64,000 nt of DNA, taken from NCBI RefSeq assembly GCF_030704535.1, contig NC_081822.1, positions 1,808,001-1,872,000 on the forward strand, in the 5' to 3' direction. This document shows positions 14,001 through 28,027 of the stretch, piece after piece (position 1 is the stretch's first letter; every line of letters begins with the position of its first letter). This DNA comes from Vitis vinifera. Lineage: Eukaryota; Streptophyta; Magnoliopsida; Vitales; Vitaceae. Below the pieces are notes generated by a model, which was given only the letters and a program-made list of their open reading frames with translations, was not told the DNA's origin and ran no database searches. The translations under genes and the position numbers were made by a program.

Positions 14001-16820
14001 TTTCTAAAATGCTTCACCACCACCATCATTCTCAATTTCACCTAAAACATTGCATTTCACCAAACCTTTGTTTTGTATATACTTTCATTGATCCAACCCT
14101 TCAAAAACCACGATTATAACTCCAAATACAGTCTTGAATTAATTGTCATTTATAGCGGAGAGAAACGTTACAATGACAATTTTACAAAGAAATCCTAAAG
14201 CTTGAAGAAAATGTTGTTGTGACCATGGAGAAGAGACAAAATAGAAAAAGGTTACATGGGTATTGAAAAAATGGGGCTTAGGCCCATCCTCAAGAGTCAA
14301 AAGGATTATGGGTTTTAAAAAGAATAACACCAATTAATATTAATAGGTTATGATAAATACATGTAATAAATAAATTAATAAGAGAAATTTTTGGAATTAA
14401 AATGTAAGTTGTTTGACATTTTTGGAATGAAAAATTTGACAAACACCTCACACTTTTTTATATTAGTGTTGATTATTGTACAAGTTTACTTCTACTTGTA
14501 ACTTGGTCATTTGAATTGAAAATTATATGGTATTTAAGATATGATTTGAGGGAGTTTAATTGAAGTACAATTGAGATACTAGGTCTGCGTATAAATACCT
14601 CACCACTCCTCGTCACTTTTCATAAATCATTTAATAATTTCTTCTTCCAACCTTTATAATTTTTGAAGTGGTCAATTTCCAAAGAGAGCTTCTTCTTTTG
14701 AGGTGTATACTTTTCTCTTTTTTTTTTTTCCACCTATAAATTTATTCTTTGTCATCACTTTTTTAATAAATTAGATTTTCTTAAACCTAAATTGGTTTTC
14801 CAAGAATTGGTTTTGAAAAGTAGATGAGTTGTTTCAACATCTTGGAGGTTAAGGGAAAATTAGGTATTTAGTTTCAACAAAAATCAATTAAAACAATGCA
14901 ACAAGAAAGAAAGGCGTGAAGTGGTTACCGGAGGTTGAGAACTAGAAGAATAGATCAATTTTGGCCTCAGCTTTATATTCAACGATTGCATCATGGGGTA
15001 GCTACGCAACTGAAATGAAGAATTTTTTTAACTTAGCCCGCTCCATGGACAATGGTTTGAGTAAGAAAGCAGAGAAATGATTCCATACTTTGACTCTTAA
15101 AAAAAAACAAACTTTTTTTTGACCTCCATATGTGTGACTTTGATTTAATTCTCACCATCTCAAAAGAATTTTCCCTTTTAGGGCCTAAGAGTATACTGTG
15201 TTGAATTTGAATTACAAGGCCTTCTTTAGTTAAATATTTTTAGTTTATAGTGTTGTATTTGGATCATTTTAAGAAGTACTTAGAGTTTGTTTGGAAATTG
15301 TTTTTTATATTTAAAAGTATATTTTGTAGAATTTTTTAGAAATTATTATGATGTTTTTAAAAATATTTCTAGTTGTTTTAACTTATTTTTTAGGGGTTAT
15401 TTTATAAAATAATTATATAAATATGAAGAAATTGAAAATAATTGGACCGACACTTCTTGTTTAGATGTAAATAAAAAATATATTTTGGTTGTTTTTTTTA
15501 ATATTGTATCATATAAAATAATAATTGTTTAAAAAATATTTCAAATGAGTGTATAAATATTTCAAAAATAAATATTTTTTTTTAAAATTTTTGTTGATAA
15601 GAAAAAAATTAATATAAGAAGGGGAAAAGTATATTTTCATATATTGATATAAAAAATTTATAAAAGAGAAATCAAGTTTATAAAATATAAATTTTAAGTA
15701 GTTATTTATTAATAATTAATATTTTATTTTATTTTATCAAATATATTATTTTTTAATCATTCATATATTACTTTTTAATGATATAAATATTAGTTTTGAT
15801 CATTCTAAATACTACCTTTAACTCGTGAACGTATAAAACTTGAATTATTTTTTAATTATTTTTATATATTTTGTAATTACTTTTACCAATGAAAACATAT
15901 ATTTTTTTTATAAATTTTTTGATATACTTTTATTTATAAAACATTTTTCCTAATTTTTTGAGGCCCCTCCATTTATTTATTTATCTCTCTCTGCATGAAT
16001 TCTAATCCCAAAGGAATCATTTGTCTTTTTATAAAATCCATGCCACCCAACGCCTTTTTTAATAGTTTATATTGTCTAAGATTCTCAATTCCAAGAGTAT
16101 TTATTGATTAACATTTATCAAATAATTTATTTTGGTCTTACCCCTATTCATGACCCATAAATTACAACTATTGGACCCGTTTGAATAGCAATTTAAGAAT
16201 TGAAAATTTTCGAAGATGATGAAATCATTATTATTATATAATTTAATTGGGATGGGATAATGTTGTACCAATTCTCTAATCTACTAGTCTAAACATCTTC
16301 CCTATATTCCAATGGGTCAAAGTTCAATTTTTATGACCACTGACAAATGGGTCGGACCCAGTCAACCTAGAACCCTAAATGATTCGTTGACTTCTACATT
16401 TTGGCCCAATAGTCAGGCCGCCTGCTTACACACCATTGGTGGGCCTTGGTCCGCCGTCCAAAACGCGTTTACGGCCCAAGTTTTTTCCCCTCAAAGGAAG
16501 AAAAGTCAAAACGGGAAACGAAATAAAACGGCAGAGTACAGTACCCAATTTGAAACCACGGTGACGAACCAATAGTGGCCATCTTTGTTTGGTTTAATTG
16601 ATCTGTCGCGGAAAGTTTCCATCACCTGCAGTGAGTTTAGCCTTTCAGAAGGTTCCAAGAAAAATTGAAAACAAAAGGACACAGATGGAAAATAAAAGTC
16701 CAAGTTAATTGTCATCTAAAAAGGAAAAGAGAGTGCCCCAAACCAACCATAAAACAAATCAACCAAAAAAAAAAGAAAAAAAATTAAAAGGGTCTGCTCT
16801 CACAAAATGTCTTTCCCCAT
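11011..16820. other. AT-rich intergenic region
   Basis: About 5.8 kb with no recognisable gene. It consists of A/T-rich decayed repeats. The part 11030-11300 resembles 47600-47950, so it is a dispersed element. Open frames here are short, low in complexity and without motifs. Confidence 0.55.
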
Positions 16821-16830
16821 TGATATATAG
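16821..16830 (+). promoter_or_regulatory. Probable TATA box of the TOM1-LIKE gene
   Basis: TGATATATAG lies about 55 bp before a good splice donor (CAG/GTAAGC at 16885/16886). With an acceptor at 17616/17617 (CTTTTAG/GAAAA) this suggests a 5' UTR intron of about 730 bp ahead of the ATG at 17659. Confidence 0.5.
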
Positions 16831-17658
16831 TTTGGCCACATATACTCATCGGGTTGATTCTATTTGTATAGCGTGGGTTTGACAGGTAAGCTTCCTTAAG
16901 ATCCTTCCTGACCATAGTCTTCAGGATTTCCCTTCTGATTCTTCTTTTTCTTTTTGATCGAACTTGGGGTTCTAGGGGTTTTTTTTTCTCCTCTTACAGG
17001 ATCAAAATCTGCCAATTGGGTATTCCGAGTTCCTTTGCTTTTGATTACTTTTTTTTTTTTTTTTTATGATTCTTGGGGTTGTTGGGTTGGAATTCTTGTG
17101 GGGTTTTTGTTCGATTGGAGATGTTTGCATCTATTTGTTTCTAATTTGTTATTGTTGTTTTCCCAATGATTTTACTTTTGCCATTTCTTGTAAAAATTCT
17201 GCTGGATTGGGGTTTTATTGCTGACTTTTTTGAGGCTATGTTTGTTTGGGCTGAATTGGGTTGATTTGGCATTTCAGTTCTGGAAATTGAAAATTCTTGT
17301 TTTTATCGAGGTTTGGTCAATGGGATTCCAGTTTTGTTTCAAACCAATTGGTCTTCAAAGCAATCGAGCGGTTGAATTCGAAATGGGATTCCTATTCACA
17401 TTTCAAGCCCCAACTCCATGAAACCTTTTTGGGTTGATGAGCTTGTGACAATTAATTGGGTTATTTTAGGGTAGTAATTTGAGAAAGTTGACTAGTAATA
17501 ATCCGCTAACTGGTCCTTAATATTGATATTGTTTTTTTGTTTTTGGGATATTTTATTTTTCAGTTCTTATCACTGAATTATTTGGGATTGATTTTGTGGT
17601 GTGGTTGTGCTTTTAGGAAAATCAACAGTGGGGGCTTTAGGAAAAGGGGCAGATAGAG

Positions 17659-20600
17659 ATGGCTAATAATGCAGCAGCATGTGTTGAAAGGGCAACGAGT
17701 GATATGTTGATTGGTCCAGACTGGGCAATAAACATCGAGCTATGTGATATCATTAACATGGATCCTGGGTATCATACTTTTGCTTTACCAGCTATTTTTT
17801 ATTTATTTATTTTTAAATAGTGCGGGTTAAATAGTTGGGAATTCCTTTAAATATTAGTTTTGTTAGTATAATTGAGTATTCTTTTGGACTGAATTGCCTG
17901 CTTTACAGTTGACAATGCTTACAAGTTTCAGGGGGACTTTTTATGAATAGTTTGACTGTGCTGCACATGCTAGATGGGATTTGTCAGCCATAATAGACTT
18001 TGTAAAAATTAAAATGATGTAAATCAAAGCAACCGATTTCTAGTTTTTCCCAACAAGTTTCTAGTTGTACATGTACATAACGGTCAATGTCCTGCTTGCA
18101 TATCCGTGCTAACAACACTGCAAATCATCACTCTGAGGTTCATCCAAGGATGCCATCCCTCTTTGTCCTCAGATATTGAGTCCTTTCACTTTAATTGTGT
18201 AATCTGTTCTAGTTATTGTTAACTCTCTTAACTTTTTCCTCATATGGATGAATTAATTTCTTAAATCATTAGACATTCATCAGAATCAATGTCGTTTGTT
18301 ATATTCTAGCATTGACTACATTCATTCACCTGATTATTTCTAAGCTAATGATAGCCAACAAATGTGTTTCGGGGTCCCAAATTTGTAACATCTTGCTCTC
18401 ATGCTTTCTTAATCATGATGGATATGTTTCTGCTGCCTTAAATAGTATATCAATGGTCTGTAACCACCACAGTTTAAGAATTTGAATTTGGATCGTTAAA
18501 TGGCTCTTCATAACCTGGTTTCTGAAGTTGCCATCTTCTGGTGAGTGGATTTGTATTTTTTCATATCAATCATAAATTAAAACAGTACAATAGCTAGTTG
18601 TGCATTTGTATCTTTTATGAGAATCTTAACCTTAAACAGCAGAATAGCCAGTTATTTGCTGACATTGATGTCAGATTTACAATTTCATGATAAGGTAGTT
18701 GCCAATATTTTTTTTAGTTGAATTTATGAACATCGTGTGGTGCTCATTCTTTTGAATGATATACTGAAACCAAGAGTATACGCATTATACATTAGTCAGG
18801 TTTCAAGGTCTGCAGAAACTGCAGTGGTCCTCAAATCATTGTTTTTGTTTCAGAGGGCAAATATGCTATTGATTGATTTATCGAAAAATTGCTCACACAC
18901 TTCCAATTTTAACATATATAGAGGCATATCCGGCAGCCGGTGGCTGGCCAATTGTGGCTACAGTCTGAAACATGAAGGAATCGGTTTGTCAGTTGGACCA
19001 TTGGTTGGAGGAGTTAGGGACACTTGTCTCTGATGATTTTGTAGCCTTTTGTTGCTAAAGGCATTTAACCCTCTCCACAAGCCTATATATCAGGAAGCTG
19101 AGTGGCTGGCCAATCATGGTTATAATCTGAAACATGAAGGAATTGGTTTGTCGGTTAGACCTTCAGTCAGAGGAGTTAGGGACACTTGTCTCTGATGATT
19201 CTTAGCTTGCTGTTTCTGAAGGCATTTAACCCTCTCCAGAAGCCTTTCATCTTTTATTTGTTAATCACCTGTGGTTGTTTCAAGTGTTTGTGTTCATTTT
19301 TGGTACTGGAAGTAACATGTTTTGGATTCTATTTTTCTAAAGGTCTCACTCCTATTTTGTTTCCCCTCCATCTCAACTGCATTGTATTGATTTCAATACT
19401 TTATGTTCTCCTTGTCCATGAATTGGATTGAAATTGCAGGCAAGCAAAGGATGCCCTGAAGATACTCAAGAAGCGCCTGGGGAGTAAAAATCCTAAGATA
19501 CAACTTCTTGCTCTGTTTGTGAGTATTTCTCTTTTCTTCTACACTCCCTAGATATGGATGTTGTTCTTGTTCTTATTAATCATGATTGTATAATAAAACA
19601 TATTATAATAGCACTTGATTTTTCAATATGCATGTTTTTCTTATAACTTGTGAGGTTTGCTCAATGTTAACATATTAAATGGTGTATATGACAAGACTCT
19701 AGTTGGTCATCATGTCTTAAAAGAAGTCATGGAAAATAGAGAGGACAATAAAATTGATAGTAAATGAAAACATAATTTTGGAATTTTATCATACAACTTC
19801 CTTATTTTGTATTCTAATTGTAATACAATTCTACTCATACTAACTTGGGTTGTCATCACACTTCTTCCACTCCTTTTGTTCTGTTGATGTCTAACCACCT
19901 ATATAATGTGTTAAAATGTTGAATATAACTAGAATCCTTATTTTTTAAGTGTGTTTACAGTAAAAATGGTTGGAATCCTTACATCTAGTAAGGTATTAAG
20001 CAGGTGACAGGTCTGAAGATGCATTATAAGGAACTTCTATTAGCCAAATACGTAATCACTCTTTTGGATAGGTTGGATATTAAAATTAGTTTTGCATCAT
20101 TCCCTCATTTCAAGCCCACACAAGATGAACCTTCTGACTACTAATCGTATAACATTGCAATAGCATAACAACCATCTAACATTATTTTCTGACACATTTA
20201 AAGCATTATTCTTTTAATAAACCATCTTAATGTTCACTATTGAGCACGAGAGTTGATTTATGTTACCAGTGATCGGTTGGTGAATATGTGCTTAACATAA
20301 CAATGTTTTCATCTCTGACATGCTTACTACAGAAATGATGTTTTCTTCATGCATGAGAGTTGATTTATATTTCTTCATGCTGAAACTGCATTATGCTAAC
20401 CATTCAAAAATAGCAGAGAACATCAAGCTCTGCCTCTGATAATTGAGCTTCCTTAAATAGTTTGGGATCCATATGAGTAAGTATAAGGGCATAGCATGTT
20501 GAGAACACACTCAAGCCACAATTCAGACAATCTATGCAATTGTTTATCAGTAACAAGCATCAAAGGAAGTTTAAGTAAGCATGACATCAAACACGACTTT

Positions 20601-23600
20601 ATAGGCAAATTAAGAATTCCTGAGCCAAGAGGGGGTGCAACCTAGATACACTAGAAGATGTAAGTAACACTATTAACAAAAGAAATATAGAAAAAAAATT
20701 AATAACAGATAACCTTTACTCCTATGATTAATAAATATAAGAAAGATAAAATTAGTGACCTCTAGAGGGATCCTCACCCAAGCAAACATAAGTTTAAGAG
20801 GAAAAACTTTATAGTCCATATCTGAGCATTACACACCATTGAAAGTTTTCAGCTCTTCCTGAACTCACCAAAACAAGCTCAAAGGGATACACTTCCCACT
20901 TTCTTGACATAATTGCTATGCTTGTTTGGCAAACGACACCCCTTTGCTTGTTTTGGTGCATTTGGAAAGAGTGAAATCACAGAATCTTAAGGGAGAAGAA
21001 TTTGCAGATCAGAGTTTAAAGGAGAGTTCCATTAATTCCCTTGGTCGAAATCTTCGTTAGATGCGGGAAACTTGTCATTGTTGACCTTCATAGATAGCCT
21101 TAGCTGCAGATAGCTTGGTTTGAGGCTGATTATTTTGTAGATACAAATTGGTATTTTTTATTTTGTTTTTTGTGTATACTTCCTATATACTTAGGGTGCG
21201 CCCCCTTTTATTGGCGCTATTCCAATATATTCTTTGATTGCTTATAAATAATCTAGGCATGGTGTCCTTAGGGAAAAATCAAAGAAATGCCAAAAATAGA
21301 AAAGAAGAAAGACCACAAACTTGACAAGAACCCTGCTCCTCATAAATTAATTAGTTGTAAGAATTCTCTCTCACATTGCTTTCCAAACAAAGAAAGCGAT
21401 CTTGGAGCACAAATATTAATATCAACACCTGTTAAAAGATATTTGTCAATGTGTTGCTTCATTTGCTGTCTTGCTTTTCATGATACTTACTTAACTCATG
21501 CCAAACCTTTGAGAAGTCATACTTGACCTGTAAATCATCCAGATGCTTTTAGGTTTACACCTTAAGAAGGGTTCGTCTTTACTCTTAAGTAGGCTCTCTT
21601 AAGTAGGCTCATGCTTCTAGGTGCCAGGCACTCATGAAGCAAATTCCTCATTTCTTGAGGTTCACCTTGTGTCTAAAATGGGACTTGAGAATGGCAAGGT
21701 AGTTGCTTTGCATCTATGACGGCTTACATTGGGTTTAGTTAAACAGAGATTTAGGGACCAATACATCTAGTTGCATTCATTCTACTTATAAAGGCTATTT
21801 TCCTTTGCACTTAAGTTGTCACTCCCAGGCCTATTTATTGTTCTTTTTTACATGAACTGTTTCTTTCCCTCCTTCATAGGCCCCTTTTGGTGTGTCATTC
21901 AGAGGCCAGATTTAGCCCTATTTGAGAAACAAGGATTTATCATGCAAAATAAATAAAAGAAAAAAAGTTTAAAGGGAATTTAAAAGTATTAGCCTTGTAT
22001 GCATTCTTACTTGCTTCTTGTCAACTGTTTGTTGTAATTCACTTAGTTGATGAAACGATGACTGAACCCATGTTATGCATGGCTTTCATGATTTTTGTAA
22101 TTGTGGACTTCATGAACATCTCAATATGGTCCTTAAATTTTGAAGAAAACATTGTACTGAAAATAAATCTAAGAACTGTGTAAAATACTTAATCTAAGAA
22201 TTGTCTGAGAATTGTGTAAAATTTTTAAAATGTACTGCATCAAAGTTGGCCTTATGGTTTTCTCTCTGTTCTAGCTTTCTTGTTGCTAAGACCAAATCAA
22301 TTGTACTGACAATAGCTGGATTATTGTCTGTTTTCATGTTGTTTTTTCCCCTTGTTTTTGACTTTTTAGCATTTCAATTGTACATATTCCATGTTGTTAT
22401 CTTACCATTTGCAGATACAGAGAATAATTGCTGTCTTAAGTTGTTCTATTTTGGAATTTTCTAATATAGGTATTGGAGACTCTCAGCAAAAATTGCGGGG
22501 AGAATGTGTTTCAGCAGATTGTTGAGCGTGATATCTTACATGAGATGGTCAAAATAGTAAAGAAGAAGGTGCCTAATTTCATCCTGGCTTGTTTTATGTA
22601 TATATATATATATCATGGCTTGTTGTTTTCATTCTCATATTAGTTTATTTTTATCTATGTTCAAATCTGCAGCCAGACTTGAATGTAAGGGAAAAGATTC
22701 TAATTTTGATAGATACGTGGCAAGAAGCTTTTGGGGGACCTAGGGGAAGATATCCCCAATACTATGCTGCATATAATGAACTGACGGTAATTTCTTTGAT
22801 TATCTTACTTTTTTTCCTCTTGTTTAGTTAACATCTGTTTCTATTGAGAACTACTCTACAATAATATTTCTATGTTTGGAAGGGAGTCATCCATTTGTTG
22901 TACCTGAAGGTAAAACACAAATACTGGGGAAATAAATGAAGATAATGCATAATGCTCACTGTATGTGTGCAATGTGGTTGTATAGTTTTGAATTTGGTGG
23001 GTAAGTTCTGTTGGCTGTTGTGGCACAGTGCTGGGTCTTTCAGGTTAAATCTCCCTGTTGGTGTGTGTGTGTGTGTTGTGTGTAGAGTCGTCTGGTTTTA
23101 TTCTATTTCAGGTTGGTGTTGCAGATAGTATTTCAATCGATGAAACAAATCCCATTCAGTTGTAATGTTGGATAAAGTTCACTGATTCTTGTTCTGGTTC
23201 TATGACTATTTACAGATGGCAATAAGGAGTGTGATTTGATACTCAACGATTAAGTTACTAGTTTGTATAGGACATTCTGATTAATCTTTTCTGACAATAT
23301 AAACATGTGTCTGTTGTATTAATAAAGGAAGTGATGAAATGCTGACTGGGTAATGAAATCTTACTAGGGTTCCTGACTCATTGCCTTGTCCTTCGCTATG
23401 AGCCAGGCATTCTTAATTGTGTTATTGCAAAATCCTTTTGGCATTTAATTTTTTTGGCTGGTCCACTTTTTATGTCTTCGGATTCTATTTTAATAAGTTA
23501 TCTCTGAACTTGCATATGTTTTCTTTTGACAGTGTCACTCACTGCAAGTTCTGTCAATTTGCATTCATAGTGTGGTATTTCAGTACATTTCTTCTCTTTT

Positions 23601-26600
23601 TATGGCTCAGATGGTTAAGCGCGTCTTGGGTTGTGCTCCTGACCTGGATTCTAGTTTTTCATGGAGCTTTAACACTACCTTCACCTGCCTTCATGTGTGG
23701 TTCATAAAAATAAAAAAATAAAAAAGAAAGAGAGAGAACCATGATGGACATTTATATCCTGGGTCTTGAATGGCTATTCCAATTTCTAATTTTTTTTTGA
23801 TGAAATTTCTTAACTGCTATATTCATGCAATACATATTTATTCCAAAAAATTATTGGACAACACGTATGTTACTGTATGTTCTCTATGATTTTTTGGAAA
23901 TGAAATTTGATTACCTAGTCTGATAATTGACAGTCGGCTGGAGTAGAATTTCCACCCCGAGCAGAGAACAGTGTCCCATTGTTTACTCCACCCCAAACCC
24001 AGCCAATAATTCACCCTACTTCAGTCTACGATGATGCAGCTGTTCAAGCCTCTCTTCAGTCTGATTCTTCTGGCCTCAGGTACTGTTATGAAAAATGTTG
24101 TGTATCCTATTTGTTTCCTGCCCTGCTCAGAAATGTTCTTCCAGCTTCAAGTACTCACATTTAGTTGGCTTCCCCTTCATATGTTTCTCTATGGGCTCCC
24201 TTTAAATGATGCATGTTCTCTTTTGCTGTTATTTTGTGTGTTCTATATGCTTGCTCTACCCCTAGCAAATGTAAATTCAATGGTCAATCAATATATAAGT
24301 GTCACCAAACCAAATTTCAATTTTTTAATGCAGCTTGCTAGAGATGCAAAATGCTCAGGGACTCGCAGATGTATTAATGGAAATGCTTGGTGCTGTGGAT
24401 CCACGGAAGCCAGAGGTAGTTATTTTGTCTTCTGTCCCATTTAAAGGATCATGAAACAGCTTCATGTAGCCAGTTCCATTCTGAACTTAGACAAGTTGCT
24501 TGCACCATATGGCTTTAAAGAAAATAAGAAAAATGAACAGGTATTAAGAAGAAAATATGAAACATGAAACATGAAACATGTATTCAGAAGAATGGACAGA
24601 ATAGAAGTCGAAGAACTCCTTACCTAAACCTTTATAGACCATGACATATGGATTTTGAAAATGCTAGTTTAGACATGTTTCAAACCTCTCCTCTTATTGG
24701 AGTCTTATTTCTCCAAGATAAAATTTATTTAGCCTAGTGATTAATTACATTGAATTCTTTCTTCATATCTTGGCAGAGTGTGAAGGACGAAGTGATTGTT
24801 GACCTTGTTGACCAGTGCCGCAATTACCAAAAGCGTGTCATGCTTCTTGTGAATGATACTGTGTACGATTTTACTCTTTTTTTTCTTTCTTTCTTTTTTT
24901 TTCTTTTCCCTTTGCAGTCTTTCTTTATTTTGAACTTGAATTGATGATACTGATAAGGTGGTTGCTTTTCTTTAGAGATGAGGAACTTCTATGTCAGGGA
25001 TTGGCATTGAATGATAACTTGCAGCGTGTGTTGCGCAAGCATGATGATATAGCTAAAGGTGCTCCTGCTGTGGCAGTAGGAACAACAGAATCTTCTGCTC
25101 CTGTACTTGTGAACGTGACTCATGAGGATGATGAATCAGAAGATGATTTTGCCCAGTTAGCCCACAGGTGACTGTTATTTTATTAGATTTAATTTTTCTC
25201 TTCCTTTCAATTTTTCATTGTATTCTCTTCCATTGGCTTATCATTTTTTATTTCCACTAAGCTTACAATTTATGTATGTATGACTATTGTCACGGACTTA
25301 GTCGTTCACTAAGCTCGTATGACACTTAGGCAAGTCAAGACGCTTGATCTTACTAAGTCAGCCTTGCTCCCCCAATGCTTAGCTTGCTCGGCTAAGACAC
25401 TCGCGACTCGAAAACTTAAGAAGCTTAGTAGGCAACTCCTTAAAGAATGGAAGCTCTTTATTACTCAAAGAAGCCTTTACAAGTGCTTGAAAGCTCACTT
25501 GCTTGGTGTCTTGGCCAAATGAGGCCCTCACCTATTTATAGGCACCAAGGGAACTCTCTGGAACCTTGGAGGGTTTCTTACAATTCAAGTATATTCTAGA
25601 ATGTCCTACATCATTCTAGGTACAAGCCTATGTACAAGTATATACAAGAGACTTCTGGAATTCTCTAGAAAGCCCTAGACTCCTCTCATGCCTTCTACCA
25701 TAGTGTAGAATTGTGTGAATTCCTCCAGGCTTCTCTAGAACCTTCCACACTCTTCCCACTCTAGGAGTCTCCAGAGGCTTCCTGACTCTATATAAGGCCA
25801 TGAGGAGGCTTATTTGAATCAGCTTGTGACACTATGGTCACATTTACTACATGCGAATAAATGACTGCAGTGTAGCTCTTGAGTTTCTGAATTTTGCATT
25901 CTCTGATCACCATTGAATTACTTTATCAAGGAAGTATAGGGGAGGTTTTGTCTGTGAAATTCAATTGTTGTTATGACACAATTTGATGATATGAAGATTT
26001 GGCACTTCTGCCAGAATCATCCTGAAGAACAAATGTTTTTAAATCATCAAACAAAATGGATTTTCATCTGACCTTGCTTGCATATAAAATTTGGGTTGTC
26101 TTGTTGAAAGGTGGGTGTTTCTAGTATATGATATTACCAGTATTCCCCTTTTATACTAATTTTGTAATTTTGTAAAATGAAATAATAGTGATCCTGCTTT
26201 TCTGGATTACATTATTGGGCAATCAGTAGACATTTCAAGTATATAAGGTTTTGAAGACTGGAAAAGGTAAAAGCAGAAGATAGGCATTCTTGGGGGCCTA
26301 GTATTTCATTGGATGATATTGAGAGTGTATATTGTTTTGGTATGTAACATGCTAACATGAAGACCTAAGTGTGAGGAAGTGCTTGGTAAAGGTTGAAGTA
26401 TTCTATATTGATGAGGACAAATCCATCTAGAACGTGCTGAATACATCAGTGATGGTGATAAACCTGACATTTATCACGACTGCATTTCTGAATGATAGTT
26501 TATACATTCAAAGGTTAGGTTAGTGACAGTGGAGTTACAGTTAATTTCCATGGGTATCTGAGCTGCCCAAAATATCTGAAGATGCATGTTTTAACAGAAG

Positions 26601-27916
26601 ATACAACCTTGGTGCAGCTGGCTGAATGGGATATTGATGGCTGAATTAATTTCTCTTGAGCATTCACAGGATTAAACTTACACTCAAAAATAAAATATGA
26701 AATCAGTTACTTAGATCAGAAGTGTTTCTAAACATGAATGAATATAAAGCATGTTTACATTATTAGAGAATTGATCCATCTGTTTCGAACACAACATTCA
26801 TCAGTCTTTATTACTTAGTTTCCTGTTATTCTAGGATTTCATGAACTTTGAACTTCAGCTTAGTCATTCCTGAAATGGAATTTATTTTTTGAAGTTTATG
26901 TCAATTCAAGTTTGAAACCTGGCTCACTTCAAAAGTTATGATGGATTCATGGAATCTGATGGGATTGGAAAACCATGTAATAGAAAAGCATTAAGGTTTC
27001 TAGACCTTATCACTCAAGAAACACAAAAATATTTGAAAATGAATGAATGTTTAAACTGTTGTATATTGAATCCACTGTTTTCTCAACTTTAATGGTGATC
27101 TTCAAATTGTGCTACTGCTACAAATAAGGGGATGCTTTTTTATCTCATCATGTTTGATAAATTTGCAGTTCTTCGAGTATCTTGTCACGTTTGACAAATT
27201 CACAGGTCTAATGTCTCTCTCTCTCTCTCTCCCCCTGTGTCTCTCTTACTAACAAGTTCATGTGATGATGTTATTACAGGTCACAGGGCAGGAAATCAGC
27301 CAATGCAAAGCCTGAACCACTGCGAGTCAGCCCACTTATTCCTCCTCCGCCCTCATCAAAGAAGCCAACTAGTGCAGATTCCAGCATGATTGATTATCTC
27401 AGTGGTGATGTCTATAAGTCTAAGCCTGAAAGATCCCCTGAAACATCAGAACCCACGCCCTATGCTGTCCCATCGCATTCTAACAGTACAAACTCCACCT
27501 CTCCATGGACGCCAGCATTATCTTCCTCATCCCCCCCCTCTCATTTCATAAATCCTACTGCATCACCCATGTTCACTGCACATCCCGTGTATGATGAACC
27601 AGCTCCAATGTCAAAATCTGCCGATCCACTACCCTCTGCTCCTTGGGATGCCCCCTCTCCGAACAGCATTCCCCCCCCACCTTCCAAGTATAACCAGAGA
27701 CAACAGTTCTTTGAGCAACAACATGCTTCTCTGGGAAGCCCATATTCAAGTAGTGGATCCTCCTCTGACAGTTTAGTGGGACAGACCCAGAATCTGTCAA
27801 TTAACTCCTCGTCCACCACGAAACAAGTGAAGCAGGAGGATGCCCTGTTCAAAGATCTGGTTGATTTTGCAAAAGCCAAGTCTTCTTCATCATCCAAGCC
27901 CAATAGATCATTTTGA
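17659..27916 (+). CDS. TOM1-LIKE (TOL) protein, VHS-GAT domain ESCRT adaptor
   Basis: TOL proteins bind ubiquitinated plasma-membrane cargo and act as an ESCRT-0 substitute in plant endosomal sorting. Nine coding exons join in frame: 17659-17768, 19440-19518, 22470-22568, 22673-22786, 23934-24079, 24334-24415, 24777-24862, 24976-25167 and 27280-27916, giving 514 residues. The VHS domain covers about residues 9-138 ([65 protein letters not shown]). The GAT domain is at about 185-270 ([50 protein letters not shown]). The tail is Pro/Ser-rich with an SAPWDAP motif and a conserved end ([20 protein letters not shown]). It most resembles Arabidopsis TOL3 in length and tail. The exon 7 donor at 24862 is chosen because only it keeps the frame. 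Confidence 0.93.
18925..19248 (+). repeat. Tandem duplication (period 162 bp) in TOL intron 1
   Basis: Two adjacent copies, about 18925-19083 and 19084-19248. They share TGGCTGGCCAAT, CTGAAACATGAAGGAAT, GGAGTTAGGGACACTTGTCT and GGCATTTAACCCTCTCCA in the same order at a constant offset of about 162 bp. Confidence 0.8.
21100..21256 (+). mobile_element. LINE (L1-type) 3' tail in TOL intron 2
   Basis: The stretch around TATACTTCCTATATACTTAG, then GGGTGCGCCCCCTTTT and ATATATTCTTTGATTGCTTA, has the form of the 3' untranslated end of dicot L1 LINEs (last part of the reverse-transcriptase element, then the GCGCCCCTTTT motif, then A/T-rich tail). No ORF2 is recognisable upstream, so it is a 5'-truncated copy. 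The identification is from memory of the motif. Confidence 0.5.
25288..25831 (-). mobile_element. Solo LTR in TOL intron 8
   Basis: About 544 bp starting TGTCACGGACTTAG and ending CTTGTGACA, which gives the 6-bp inverted ends TGTCAC/GTGACA with TG...CA termini. The flanks are CTAT on both sides (25284-25287 and 25832-25835), consistent with a target-site duplication. On the minus strand a TATA box (CTATAAATAGG) lies near 25535-25545, so the LTR reads right to left. Upstream of it are several GAA/TTC blocks with heat-shock-element spacing. There is no internal region, so this is a recombined solo LTR. Confidence 0.75.
25551..25745 (-). promoter_or_regulatory. Heat-shock-element-like clusters in the solo LTR
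   Basis: At 25653-25670 the + strand reads TTC-tg-GAA-tt-CTC-ta-GAA, a four-unit heat shock element with one imperfect unit. A second cluster at 25551-25563 is GAA-ct-CTC-tg-GAA. A third at 25733-25745 is CTC-ta-GAA-cc-TTC. All lie upstream of the minus-strand TATA box. Function is inferred from motif spacing alone. Confidence 0.45.
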
Positions 27917-28021
27917 GTGGGCGGTTTGTGTGGCGAGCATGGATTATATATGGTGGTACAGTTTTATGAATACTGTTAGTTCCTCCGGATTTACATCAGA
28001 TCATGAGACTAGTTGTTATTG

Positions 28022-28027
28022 AATAAA
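28022..28027 (+). terminator. Poly(A) signal downstream of TOL
   Basis: AATAAA lies about 105 nt after the TOL stop codon. Confidence 0.4.

Noticed and set aside
16312-16575. 87-codon plus-strand frame before the TOL gene
   Set aside because: No domain, no promoter context and no similar copy; probably chance in a GC-richer patch.
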